Part shown: positions 41,341-52,284 of the stretch, in pieces | Layout: the number at the start of each line of letters is the position of its first letter | Position numbering within the stretch: position 1 is the first letter of the stretch | Source of the DNA: Streptomyces glaucescens | GTDB taxonomy: Bacteria > Actinomycetota > Actinomycetes > Streptomycetales > Streptomycetaceae | Direction: 5' to 3' | Assembly (NCBI RefSeq): GCF_000761215.1 | Contig: NZ_CP009438.1 | Coordinates: 2,561,501 to 2,625,500, forward strand | Length of the DNA stretch: 64,000 nucleotides | Notes under the pieces: model-generated | Databases searched by the model: none | Told to the model about the DNA's origin: nothing | What the model saw: the letters and a program-made list of their open reading frames with translations, nothing else | Program-made: the position numbers and the translations under genes

Positions 41341-42555
41341 ATGACCTCGAATAAGCGTGTGGTGGTGATCGGCGCCGGCCTCGCGGGCGTACGGCTCGCC
41401 CGGCGGCTCGGTGAGCTCGGCACGCCCGCGCTGCTCGTCGGCGAGGAGGAGCACCGGCCCTACAACCGCGTGCTGCTCGCCGAAGTGCTCGCCGGACGCT
41501 ACGGCCCCGAGGTGATCGCCCTGCCCGCGCCCGGCGAGCTGACCCGGGCCCGGGTGACCGGCATCGACCGCGAGGGCCGCACCCTGCACTGCGCGGACGG
41601 CTCGCGGATCGCGTACGGCACGCTGGTCCTGGCCACCGGCTCCAACCCGGTGCTGCCACCCCTGCGCGGACTGTTCACCCCGGATCACGAACTGCCGCGG
41701 GGCGTCCACGCCTTCCGCACGATGGACGACTGCCTGGGCCTGTCCGAGGCGGTCAGGCCGGGCGTCCGCGCGGTCGTCATCGGCGGCGGTCTGCTCGGCG
41801 TCTCCGCGGCCCGTGCCCTCGCCGTGCGGGGCGCGCAGGTCGTGCTCGCCCAGCAGTCCGAGCGGCTGATGGAACGCCAGCTCGACCCGGCCGCCTCCCG
41901 GCTGGTCCGGCGCCACCTCGTCGACCTCGGCGTGGAGGTCCACACCGACCTGCGGGTGCGGGACGTGCGGGTGGTCGGCGGCGCGGTCCGCTCGGTGGAG
42001 ATGGCCGACGGCTACGCCCTCGACGCCGACCTCGTCGTCCTCGCCTGCGGGGTGCACCCGCGGACCGGTCTCGCCAGGGCGGCGGGGCTCGCCGTGCACA
42101 AGGGCGTCCTGGTCGACGACGAGCTGCGCACCTCCGACCCGCACATCCGGGCGATCGGGGACTGCGCCCAGCACGACGGGACCGTGTACGGGCTCGCCGC
42201 CCCCGCGCTGGAACAGGCGGACGTGCTGGCCCGGCTGCTCGCCGGCGACGGCACCGCCCGCTACACCGGCACCCGTTCCCTCACCCGCCTCACCCTCTCC
42301 GGTCAGGCCCCCTTCGACCTCGCCGCGTTCGGCGAGACGCAGCCCCGCCCGGGAGACGACGTCGTGCAGCTCGCCGACGCCACCCGCGGCACCTACCGCA
42401 AGGTCGTCGTCCGCGACGACCGCCTGGTCGGCGGGGTCCTCGTCGGCGAACTCGGCACCGTCGGCGCGCTCGCCCGCGCCTGGGAGGGAGCAGAGCCGCT
42501 CCCCTCCGACGGCAGCCCCCTGCTCCACCTGCTCACCCATGACGGAGGCTCCTGA
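41341..42555 (+). CDS. FAD-dependent pyridine-nucleotide reductase of the nitrite reductase operon
   Basis: The protein has 404 residues from ATG 41341. It has two Rossmann folds: FAD at KRVVVIGAGLAGVRLARRL and IRAIGDCAQHDGTVYGLA, and NAD(P)H at RAVVIGGGLLGVSAARALAVRGAQVVL. It resembles the N-terminal flavin half of NirB and the NasB-type reductases. It overlaps nirB by one base (TGATG), so it is co-translated with it. It may supply electrons to nitrate reductase NasA or to NirBD; the sequence does not decide between them. Confidence 0.85.
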   Translation: MTSNKRVVVIGAGLAGVRLARRLGELGTPALLVGEEEHRPYNRVLLAEVLAGRYGPEVIALPAPGELTRARVTGIDREGRTLHCADGSRIAYGTLVLATGSNPVLPPLRGLFTPDHELPRGVHAFRTMDDCLGLSEAVRPGVRAVVIGGGLLGVSAARALAVRGAQVVLAQQSERLMERQLDPAASRLVRRHLVDLGVEVHTDLRVRDVRVVGGAVRSVEMADGYALDADLVVLACGVHPRTGLARAAGLAVHKGVLVDDELRTSDPHIRAIGDCAQHDGTVYGLAAPALEQADVLARLLAGDGTARYTGTRSLTRLTLSGQAPFDLAAFGETQPRPGDDVVQLADATRGTYRKVVVRDDRLVGGVLVGELGTVGALARAWEGAEPLPSDGSPLLHLLTHDGGS

Positions 42556-45179
42556 TGTCCACGACCGCACCTGCTGCCGGGGAGCGCCCCACGATCGTGC
42601 TCGTCGGCCATGGCATGGTCGGCCAGCGCTTCCTCGAAGCACTCGCCGAGCGCGGCCTGACCGCCACGCACCGTGTGGTCGTGCTCTGTGAGGAGCCGCG
42701 TCCCGCGTACGACCGGGTGCAGCTCACCTCGTACTTCTCAGGCAGGTCGCCCGAGGAACTGTCCCTGACGGACCTGGCGTTCATCGGGGAACACGGCATC
42801 GAGCTGCACCTCGGGGACCCGGCGGAGACGGTCGACCGCGACTCCCGCACGGTGACCGCCCGCTCCGGTCTCGTCGTCGGCTACGACGTCCTCGTCCTGG
42901 CCACCGGCTCGTACCCGTTCGTGCCGCCGGTCCCGGGCAAGGACGCCGAGGGCTGCTTCGTCTACCGCACCATCGAGGACCTGCTCGCCATCGAGGAGTA
43001 CGCGAAGGGCCGGGCCGGCTCGGGTGCCGTGGTCGGCGGCGGCCTGCTCGGACTGGAGGCCGCGGGCGCCCTCAAGGGCCTCGGGGTCGACACGCACATC
43101 GTGGAGTTCGCGCCGCGGCTGATGCCGGTGCAGGTCGACGACGGCGGCGGCGCGGCACTGCTGCGCACCATCGAGGACATGGGCCTGTCCGTGCACACGG
43201 GGGTGGGCACGCAGGAGATCCTCACCGATGCCGCGGGCGCCGTCACCGGCATGAAGCTGTCCGACGGCTCGGAGCTCGCCACCGACATGGTGATCTTCTC
43301 GGCCGGTGTCCGCCCCCGCGACCAGCTGGCCCGCGACTGCGGCCTCACGGTCGGCGAGCGCGGCGGCATCGCGGTCGACGAGCAGTGCCGCACGGTCAGC
43401 GACCCGCACGTCTTCGCCATCGGCGAGTGCGCGCTGGCGGCGGACGGCCGGGTGTACGGCCTGGTCGCACCCGGCTACGAGCAGGCCGAGACGGCCGCCG
43501 CGACCATCGCCGCCGCCGAGGCGTCCTTCACCGGCGCCGACCTGTCCACCAAGCTGAAGCTGCTCGGCGTCGACGTGGCCTCCTTCGGCGACGCGCACGG
43601 CACCGCCGAGGACTGCCTCGACGTCGTCTACTCCGACTCCCGCTCCGGCCTGTACAAGAAGCTGGTCATCGGCCGTGACGGCACCCTCCTCGGCGGCATC
43701 CTGGTGGGCGACGCGGAGGCCTACGGCACCCTGCGCGCGTTCACCGGCTCGGTCCCGCCCGTCTCCCCCGAGCAGCTCGTCCTCCCGGCCGGCGCCGGCG
43801 CCCCGGCCCAGCTCGGCCCGTCCGCGCTGCCCGACGACGCGGTCGTCTGCTCCTGCCACAACGTCACCAAGGGCACCATCCGCGGCGCGGTCACCGACCA
43901 CCGGTGCACCACCGTGCCCGAGGTGAAGAAGTGCACCAAGGCCGGCACGGGCTGCGGCTCCTGCGTCAAGGTCCTCGGCCAGCTCGTCACCGCCGAGCTG
44001 GAGGCCGGCGGCATCGAGGTCGACAAGGGCCTGTGCGGCTGCTTCGCCCAGACCCGCGAGGAGCTGTACGAGATCGTCCTCGCCCTGCGCCTCACCTCGT
44101 ACCAGGACCTGCTCGACCGCTACGGCCGGGAGGAGGCGCGCGGCGGCGACGGCTGCGAGGTCTGCAAGCCCACGGTCGGCTCGATCATCGCCTCCCTCGC
44201 CCCCGCCATCGGCGCCGACGGCTACGTCCTGGACGGCGAGCAGGCGGCACTCCAGGACACCAACGACCACTTCCTGGCCAACCTCCAGAAGAACGGGTCG
44301 TACTCCGTCGTCCCCCGCATCCCCGGCGGTGAGATCGCCCCGGAGAAACTCATCGTGATCGGGGAGATCGCCCGGGACTTCGGCCTCTACACCAAGATCA
44401 CCGGCGGGCAGCGCATCGACATGTTCGGCGCGCGCGTGGAACAGCTCCCCTCGATCTGGGCCCGCCTCGTCGACGCCGGCTTCGAGTCCGGCCACGCCTA
44501 CGGCAAGTCGCTGCGCACCGTGAAGTCCTGCGTCGGCCAGACCTGGTGCCGCTACGGCGTCCAGGACTCCGTCCGGATGGCGATCGACCTGGAACTGCGC
44601 TACCGGGGCCTGCGCTCCCCGCACAAGCTGAAGTCGGCCGTCTCGGGCTGCGCCCGCGAGTGCGCGGAGGCCCAGTCCAAGGACTTCGGCGTCATCGCCA
44701 CGTCCAACGGCTGGAACCTCTACGTCGGCGGCAACGGCGGCGCCACCCCGCGCCACGCGGACCTCCTCGCCCAGGACCTCTCGGACGCCGAGCTGATCCG
44801 CCTCATCGACCGGTTCCTGATGTTCTACATCCGCACCGCCGACCGACTGGAGCGCACCAGCACCTGGCTGGAGCGGATCCCCGGCGGCCTGGACCACGTG
44901 CGCGACGTGGTCGTCCACGACTCCCTCGGCATCTGCGACGAGCTGGAGGCCCTGATGGCCGCCCATGTCTCCCACTACCGCGACGAGTGGGCCGAAACCA
45001 TCAACGACCCCGAGAAGCTCGCCCGGTTCGTGTCCTTCGTCAACGCGCCCGACACCCCGGACCCGGTGGTGGCCTTCGTCCCCGAGCGCGACCAGATGAA
45101 GCCGGACCTGCCCCTGCTCTCGATCGGCCTGCGCCGCCCCGCCGGCGAAGACGTTCTGGAAGGAAGCGCCCAGCGATGA
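42555..45179 (+). CDS. nirB: NADH-dependent assimilatory nitrite reductase, large subunit
   Basis: The protein has 874 residues from ATG 42555. It reduces nitrite to ammonium with six electrons. In order: an FAD/NADH oxidoreductase domain (VLVGHGMVGQRFLEAL, GAVVGGGLLGLEAAGAL); a BFD-like [2Fe-2S] domain (VVCSCHNVTKGTIRGAV...KAGTGCGSCVKVL); a second Cys-rich segment (GLCGCFAQTREEL...GCEVCKPTVGSI); and the siroheme/[4Fe-4S] domain with SCVGQTWCRYGVQD and SGCARECAEAQSKDFG. All cofactor Cys pairs are intact and the length is typical. It overlaps nirD by four bases (ATGA). Confidence 0.96.
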   Translation: MSTTAPAAGERPTIVLVGHGMVGQRFLEALAERGLTATHRVVVLCEEPRPAYDRVQLTSYFSGRSPEELSLTDLAFIGEHGIELHLGDPAETVDRDSRTVTARSGLVVGYDVLVLATGSYPFVPPVPGKDAEGCFVYRTIEDLLAIEEYAKGRAGSGAVVGGGLLGLEAAGALKGLGVDTHIVEFAPRLMPVQVDDGGGAALLRTIEDMGLSVHTGVGTQEILTDAAGAVTGMKLSDGSELATDMVIFSAGVRPRDQLARDCGLTVGERGGIAVDEQCRTVSDPHVFAIGECALAADGRVYGLVAPGYEQAETAAATIAAAEASFTGADLSTKLKLLGVDVASFGDAHGTAEDCLDVVYSDSRSGLYKKLVIGRDGTLLGGILVGDAEAYGTLRAFTGSVPPVSPEQLVLPAGAGAPAQLGPSALPDDAVVCSCHNVTKGTIRGAVTDHRCTTVPEVKKCTKAGTGCGSCVKVLGQLVTAELEAGGIEVDKGLCGCFAQTREELYEIVLALRLTSYQDLLDRYGREEARGGDGCEVCKPTVGSIIASLAPAIGADGYVLDGEQAALQDTNDHFLANLQKNGSYSVVPRIPGGEIAPEKLIVIGEIARDFGLYTKITGGQRIDMFGARVEQLPSIWARLVDAGFESGHAYGKSLRTVKSCVGQTWCRYGVQDSVRMAIDLELRYRGLRSPHKLKSAVSGCARECAEAQSKDFGVIATSNGWNLYVGGNGGATPRHADLLAQDLSDAELIRLIDRFLMFYIRTADRLERTSTWLERIPGGLDHVRDVVVHDSLGICDELEALMAAHVSHYRDEWAETINDPEKLARFVSFVNAPDTPDPVVAFVPERDQMKPDLPLLSIGLRRPAGEDVLEGSAQR

Positions 45180-45529
45180 CCCTGGCACCCGAGACGACCG
45201 ATCTGAAGGTCCAGCTCCGGCTGACCGAGGACGACTGGTTCACCGTCTGCGACCTGCACGTCCTGCTGCCGGGCCGCGGTGTGGCGGCCCTGCTCCCGGA
45301 CGGCCGCCAGGTGGCCGTCTTCCGCGACCGCCGGGGCAGCCTGTACGCCATCGACAACCGTGACCCGTTCACCGGCGCGGCCGTCCTGTCCCGCGGCCTC
45401 ACCGGCACCCACCAGGGCCGCCCGTTCGTCGCCTCCCCGCTGCTGAAGCAGCGTTTCGACCTGCTGTCCGGGCAGTGCCTGGACGACGAGACCGTACGTG
45501 TGACGGCGTACGAGGTGCGGACGGCCTGA
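45176..45529 (+). CDS. nirD: Nitrite reductase small subunit
   Basis: The protein has 117 residues from ATG 45176, overlapping the nirB stop. It has a Rieske-like beta fold (DWFTVCDLHVLLPGRGVAALLPDGRQVAVFR, LYAIDNRDPFTGAAVLSRG, FVASPLLKQRFDLLSGQCLDDETVRV). It lacks the Cys-x-His pairs needed for a Rieske cluster, which is normal for NirD. It should pair with NirB in the cytoplasm. It ends the operon. Confidence 0.95.
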   Translation: MTLAPETTDLKVQLRLTEDDWFTVCDLHVLLPGRGVAALLPDGRQVAVFRDRRGSLYAIDNRDPFTGAAVLSRGLTGTHQGRPFVASPLLKQRFDLLSGQCLDDETVRVTAYEVRTA

Positions 45530-45902
45530 GCCCTCCCGCAGCCCCGCCCGCCACCGTCCGCCGCTCCCGCCCGGCCTGCCCGCCCGGGACCGGCGGACGG
45601 TGGCGGTCACGTGCCACGAGTCGCCTGCCGCCTGCCGCCTTCCGGCTCTCGCCTCCGGCCTGTCGGCTCCCGCAGCCCGCCTCCCGCCTGCTGCCGCCGC
45701 CTGCCGCCCGCCGCGGGAGGACCGGCCGGCCCGGCGCCCCCGACCACCGCTCCCGGACCGTCCGCCGCACGGCCCCCTTCCCGCGTACGCCGACGCGTCA
45801 CGGCGAATCAACGGCCCGTCCACCCATCTCCCCTAGGGTCCCGGAACGCGCGACCCCGCCACCGACCGGCGGCGGGGCGGACACGGCACTCCTGGAGTGA
45901 GA
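45530..45902. other. Intergenic region of low-complexity C-rich DNA
   Basis: Between nirD and the PhoX-like gene. Bases about 45610-45725 consist of repeated CCTGCCGCC/CGCCTCC-type elements with no stable reading frame. The last 80 bases likely hold the promoter and leader of the PhoX-like gene. No RNA gene or clear terminator was recognised. Confidence 0.55.
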
Positions 45903-47060
45903 GTGGAACGTCGTAGCCTCCTGCGTGCGGCCCTCATCGGCGGCTCCTCCGCCGCCCTCGGCGGAACCCTGTGGCGCGGCGCCGCGTACGCGGCCCCCGC
46001 CCAGCCCGGCACCGGCCCCTACGGCCCCCTGGGCAGCCCGGACGCCAACGGCATCAGACTCCCCGGCGGCTTCACCAGCCGCGTCATCGCCCGCTCCGGA
46101 CAGCGGGTGGCGGGCACCTCGTACACCTGGCACGACGCCCCCGACGGCGGCGCCTGTTACGCCGACGGCACGGGCTGGATCTACGTCTCCAACTCGGAGA
46201 TCAACCCGGGCGGCGGCGCGAGCGCGGTGAGGTTCTCCGCGACGGGCGCCATCACCGGCGCCTACCGCATCCTCTCCAACACCCGCACCAACTGCGCGGG
46301 CGGCAAGACCCCGTGGAACACCTGGCTGTCCTGCGAGGAGGTGGACCGCGGCTACGTCTACGAGACCGACCCCTGGGGCACCAAGGCCGCCGTCCGCCGC
46401 GACGCCATGGGGCGCTTCAAGCACGAGGCGGCCGCCGCCGACCCGGTCCGCAAGGTCGTCTACCTGACCGAGGACGTCACCGACGGCTGCTTCTACCGCT
46501 TCCGGCCCACCACCTGGGGCGACCTCTCCTCCGGCACCCTGGAGGTCCTGGTCGCGGGCACCGGCACCTCGGGACCCGTGACCTGGGCCCGCGTCCCCGA
46601 CCCGACCGGCGCGACCGCCACCCGCAACCAGGTCGCCGGCGCCAAGCGCTTCAACGGCGGCGAGGGCTGCTACTACGCCGACGACACCTGCTGGTTCACC
46701 ACCAAGGGCGACAACCGCGTCTGGCAGTACGACGCGGCGGCCCAGACGATCGAACTGGCCTACGACGACTCCCTGGTGACCGGCGGCACGGCCCCGCTCA
46801 CGGGCGTCGACAACGTCACGGGCACCGCTTCGGGCGACCTCTTCGTGGCCGAGGACGGCGGCAACATGGAGATCTGCGTCATCACCCCCGACGACGTCAT
46901 CGCCCCCTTCCTGCGCATCGACAACCAGTCCGCCTCCGAGATCACCGGCCCCGCGTTCTCCCCCGACGGGCGCCGCCTGTACTTCTCCAGCCAGCGCGGC
47001 ACGACGGGCAGCTCGTCCGGCGGCATCACGTACGAGGTGACGGGCCCCTTCCGGGCGTGA
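45903..47060 (+). CDS. Tat-exported PhoX-like (DUF839) protein
   Basis: The protein has 385 residues. I chose GTG 45903, which has GGAG 5 bases upstream and opens with the twin-arginine motif ERRSLLRAALIGGSSAALGG; GTG 45897 is also in frame. DUF839/PhoX features follow: PGGFTSRVIARSG, TWHDAPDGGACYADGTGWIYVSNSE, WLSCEEVDRGYVYETDP, GRFKHEAAAADPVRKVVYLTEDVTDGCFYRF and GDLFVAEDGGNMEICVITPDD. These carry the acidic metal-site residues expected of PhoX phosphatases. Tat export fits a cofactor loaded in the cytoplasm. It may be an alkaline phosphatase or phosphodiesterase. No Pho box was recognised upstream. Confidence 0.85.
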   Translation: MERRSLLRAALIGGSSAALGGTLWRGAAYAAPAQPGTGPYGPLGSPDANGIRLPGGFTSRVIARSGQRVAGTSYTWHDAPDGGACYADGTGWIYVSNSEINPGGGASAVRFSATGAITGAYRILSNTRTNCAGGKTPWNTWLSCEEVDRGYVYETDPWGTKAAVRRDAMGRFKHEAAAADPVRKVVYLTEDVTDGCFYRFRPTTWGDLSSGTLEVLVAGTGTSGPVTWARVPDPTGATATRNQVAGAKRFNGGEGCYYADDTCWFTTKGDNRVWQYDAAAQTIELAYDDSLVTGGTAPLTGVDNVTGTASGDLFVAEDGGNMEICVITPDDVIAPFLRIDNQSASEITGPAFSPDGRRLYFSSQRGTTGSSSGGITYEVTGPFRA

Positions 47061-47235
47061 CACCGGCACGGCCGGCACGAACGGGGGTGGCCCGCACCGG
47101 GCGGCGCCACCCCCCGCACCCGTCCTCCCGCACCGGCCCTCCACGCCACCATCACGAAACGGCCACACTCGCCACCCGGGGTGCGGCCCGGGCACTACCT
47201 TCGTCCCCCACGCACCGGACGTCCGGGGGGACGAG

Positions 47236-47724
47236 ATGAGCAACCCGTACACCACACCACCCACGAGCCCCGGCCACCCGGCCCCGCGCCCGGCCCCGCG
47301 CTGGGCCCGCAAACGCTTCGTGCTGCCCGCCCTGGCCCTGGCCTTCCTCATCGGTCTCGGAGCGGGCGCCGGCGAGGACGGGACCGCGCCGGACGCCGAG
47401 CCGGTGGCCACCGGACCGGCCCCCACCCGGACGGTGACGGCCACCGCGACGGTCACCCGGTCACCCGAGCCGCAGCCGGTCCCGACGGTCACCGCCACCC
47501 GGACGGTCCGGGCCACGACGACGGTCACCGCCCAGCCGCCGGCGGGCGCGGACACCGGCGACTCCGGCACCTCCGTCGAGACGGACACCGACACCGGCAC
47601 CGACGTCCACTACGCCAACTGCAGCGAGGCCCGCGCGGCCGGTGCCGCCCCCATCCACCGCGGTGAACCCGGCTACGCCTCCCACCTCGACCGCGACAAC
47701 GACGGCACGGCCTGCGACACCTGA
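47236..47724 (+). CDS. Excalibur calcium-binding domain protein with one membrane helix
   Basis: The protein has 162 residues from ATG 47236, with GGGGGGAC upstream. A Pro-rich cytoplasmic N-terminus, one membrane helix (about 28-46) and a Thr/Val-rich extracytoplasmic linker (TATATVTRSP...TATRTVRATTTVTAQP) lead to a C-terminal Excalibur domain: YANCSEARAAGAAPIHRGEPGY...LDRDNDGTACDT. That motif binds Ca2+ in the DxDxDG manner. Its role is probably in the cell envelope; the partner is unknown. Confidence 0.87.
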   Translation: MSNPYTTPPTSPGHPAPRPAPRWARKRFVLPALALAFLIGLGAGAGEDGTAPDAEPVATGPAPTRTVTATATVTRSPEPQPVPTVTATRTVRATTTVTAQPPAGADTGDSGTSVETDTDTGTDVHYANCSEARAAGAAPIHRGEPGYASHLDRDNDGTACDT

Positions 47725-47861
47725 GCCCGGACGACGCGGGCCGGCCGGGACCGCCCGCCGGCTCGAAGGCGCGTCACCTCGGCGGGCCCTGACCGGCTGC
47801 CGACTCGGCACCGGCGGAGCGGTCACCGCGGCGGCGCGGTACCGGCCGGCCGCGCCCAGGT

Positions 47862-48275
47862 TCAGCGCTCCGGGGCGATCTCGCCGACCAGGCCGCGGAT
47901 GCGCTGCTCGATCTCGTCGCGGATCGGGCGGACCGCCTCGACGCCCCGCCCGGCCGGGTCGGGGAGCTGCCAGTCGAGGTAGCGCTTGCCGGGGAAGACG
48001 GGGCAGGTGTCGCCGCAGCCCATCGTGATGACGACGTCGGACGCCCGGACCGCGTCCACCGTGAGCACCTTGGGCACCTCCGCCGCGATGTCGATGCCCA
48101 CCTCCGCCATGGCTTCCACGACGGCGGGGTTGACGGTGTCGGCGGGAGCGGAGCCCGCGGAGCGGACCTGGACGCGGTCGCCCGCCAGGCGGGTGAGGAA
48201 GGCGGCGGCCATCTGGGAGCGTCCGGCGTTGTGGACGCAGACGAAGAGCACGGACGGCGTGGCGGTGTCAGGCAC
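47862..48275 (-). CDS. arsC: Arsenate reductase (low-molecular-weight phosphatase fold)
   Basis: The protein has 137 residues from GTG 48275, with GGAGG 9 bases upstream. The P-loop VLFVCVHNAGRSQMAAAF is the CX5R motif of thiol/disulfide-coupled arsenate reductases. SDVVITMGCGDTCPVFPGKRYLDWQLPDP carries the second and third Cys (CGDTC) and the DP loop Asp. It reduces arsenate to arsenite using thioredoxin or mycothiol-type thiols. It is divergent from arsI across a shared regulatory region. No arsenite pump or ArsR is adjacent. Confidence 0.93.
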   Translation of the reverse strand: MPDTATPSVLFVCVHNAGRSQMAAAFLTRLAGDRVQVRSAGSAPADTVNPAVVEAMAEVGIDIAAEVPKVLTVDAVRASDVVITMGCGDTCPVFPGKRYLDWQLPDPAGRGVEAVRPIRDEIEQRIRGLVGEIAPER

Positions 48276-48394
48276 GGGCGGGATCCTCCGGGCGGGCGGG
48301 GACGACAGGGGCGGCGAAGCGGCGGCGGGCGTACAGGGCGACGTGCGCGGAACCGGTCAGCGCGGACACCATCCTGATTAGATGCGTCTCTATG

Positions 48395-48441
48395 TTGACA
48401 GCCTTCGATCCAGCGCGCAATCTTGCATCGACGGACATCAA
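48395..48441. promoter_or_regulatory. Inverted pair of 17-bp elements between arsC and arsI
   Basis: TTGACAGCCTTCGATCC (48395-48411) and, inverted, TTGATGTCCGTCGATGC (read from 48441 back to 48425) share the pattern TTGA...TCGAT. They are centred in the arsC-arsI divergent promoter region, in DNA less GC-rich than its surroundings. They are plausible binding sites of an ArsR/SmtB repressor encoded elsewhere. Confidence 0.5.
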
Positions 48442-48463
48442 TACAACCGGATGGGAGCCCGTC

Positions 48464-48934
48464 ATGTCCCGCGCTCAGCTCGCCCTGCGTGTCAGTGACC
48501 TGGAAGCGTCGATCACCTTCTACTCGAAGCTGTTCGGCACCGAACCGGCCAAGCGGCGCGAGGGCTACGCCAACTTCGCCGTCTCCGAGCCCCCGCTCAA
48601 GCTCGTGCTGATCGAGGGTGAGCCCGGCCAGGAGACCCGCCTCGACCACCTCGGCGTCGAGGTGGAGTCGACCGAGCAGGTCGACGCCGCCGCCACCCGG
48701 CTCAAGGACGCCGGCCTGGCCACCTTCGAGGAGAACGACACCTCCTGCTGCTACGCCGTCCAGGACAAGGTGTGGGTCCACGGCCCCGGCCGGGAGCCCT
48801 GGGAGGTCTACGTCGTGAAGGCCGACGCCGGCACGCTCGGCAAGAGCGCCGGCCCCCACGCCACCGCCGACGGATGCTGCACCAGCCGGACCACCGAGGA
48901 CACCCCGGCAGCGGCCGGATGCGCCTGCGGCTGA
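48464..48934 (+). CDS. arsI: ArsI/CadI-family metalloenzyme (probable C-As lyase)
   Basis: The protein has 156 residues from ATG 48464, with GGGAG 6 bases upstream. It is a vicinal-oxygen-chelate fold: SRAQLALRVSDLEASITFYSKLFGTEPAKRREGYANFAV, with His in RLDHLGVEVES, the characteristic pair in ENDTSCCYAVQDKVWVHGPG, and Glu in PWEVYVV. The vicinal CysCys is the organoarsenical ligand of ArsI, which cleaves C-As bonds of trivalent methylarsenicals. CadI-type cadmium response proteins are close relatives. The Cys-rich tail (DGCCTSR...AAGCACG) may add metal binding. The divergent arsC supports the arsenic role. Confidence 0.88.
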   Translation: MSRAQLALRVSDLEASITFYSKLFGTEPAKRREGYANFAVSEPPLKLVLIEGEPGQETRLDHLGVEVESTEQVDAAATRLKDAGLATFEENDTSCCYAVQDKVWVHGPGREPWEVYVVKADAGTLGKSAGPHATADGCCTSRTTEDTPAAAGCACG

Positions 48935-48998
48935 CGATCCGCACGGCCCGGCACCCCGCCCGGCCGTCCCCCGGCACCGTCAGAGAGCGCAATGCGCG

Positions 48999-49033
48999 AG
49001 AGGGCGGCACCCCCGCACAGGGTGCCGCCCTCT
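48999..49033. terminator. 14-bp perfect terminator hairpin
   Basis: AGAGGGCGGCACCC (48999-49012) pairs exactly with 49020-49033 around a 7-base loop. TCTTCT follows on the + strand. It lies in the convergent gap between arsI and ppdK and can terminate from either side. Confidence 0.8.
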
Positions 49034-49042
49034 TCTGAGAGA

Positions 49043-49092
49043 CCGAAGCCGCCGCCGATCGGTGAGGGTCGGGTGACAAGCGGCGGCTTCGG
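49043..49092. terminator. Second hairpin, 13-bp perfect arms with a 24-base loop
   Basis: CCGAAGCCGCCGC (49043-49055) is exactly complementary to 49080-49092. It sits 25 bases before the ppdK stop codon and next to the previous hairpin, giving a double terminator between convergent genes. Confidence 0.6.
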
Positions 49093-49117
49093 AGCCTCGG
49101 TGCCGTGCCCGGAGGGC

Positions 49118-51865
<2,748 letters not shown>

Positions 51866-52117
51866 GGGTCTCGACTCCTTGAGGCCGCGGTGGCTGCCCT
51901 GACGGCGAGGAACATACCCAGATCGAAGGCTGCTGGGTACGTCCACTTGCGCGTCATGCGCCTGTAACCACCCGTCCGCCAGCGGATCGAAAGTCAAAGC
52001 TTGGCAAGCCACCGACGGGCGATGTTTTCATTTCTTGAACGCAGCAACCCCCGTAGACCGGAATTGCCGCTCACATGAGCAACCTCTGGCGCGTATGAGT
52101 TCGGTCGATGAACGATC

Positions 52118-52144
52118 AAAGGGTGGCACTGAGTGCCACCCTTT
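52118..52144. terminator. 12-bp perfect hairpin
   Basis: AAAGGGTGGCAC (52118-52129) with a TGA loop pairs exactly with 52133-52144. The stem ends in AAA/TTT, giving a short T run on either strand. It most likely terminates the ROK-gene transcript running in from higher coordinates, before the ppdK promoter. Confidence 0.75.
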
Positions 52145-52184
52145 GGAGAAGTGCAGTCGCCCATGATCCGCTCATCTGAGCGCA

Positions 52185-52199
52185 ACCCTTATCAAGGGT
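52185..52199. terminator. Small ACCCTT/AAGGGT hairpin
   Basis: ACCCTT-ATC-AAGGGT is a 6-bp stem with a 3-base loop, 86 bases past the stop of the minus-strand ROK gene. Its right arm shares AAGGGTGGC with the larger hairpin nearby. It may be an accessory terminator. Confidence 0.4.
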
Positions 52200-52284
52200 G
52201 GCGAGAATCACGCTGCCACAGCCGACGGGATTTCACCATGCGGACGGGTCCCCAAGACGGACCCCCACTACGGAAACCCCCTCG

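Larger units (their letters stand above)
51866..52284. other. ppdK leader and intergenic region with hairpins
   Basis: The ppdK frame continues to an ATG at 52012, but the chosen GTG has the ribosome site, so about 250 bases upstream are promoter and 5' leader. This stretch is clearly less GC-rich than the coding DNA. No riboswitch class was recognised. Two hairpins lie further upstream (52118-52144 and 52185-52199), between ppdK and the end of the ROK regulator gene. Confidence 0.5.
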
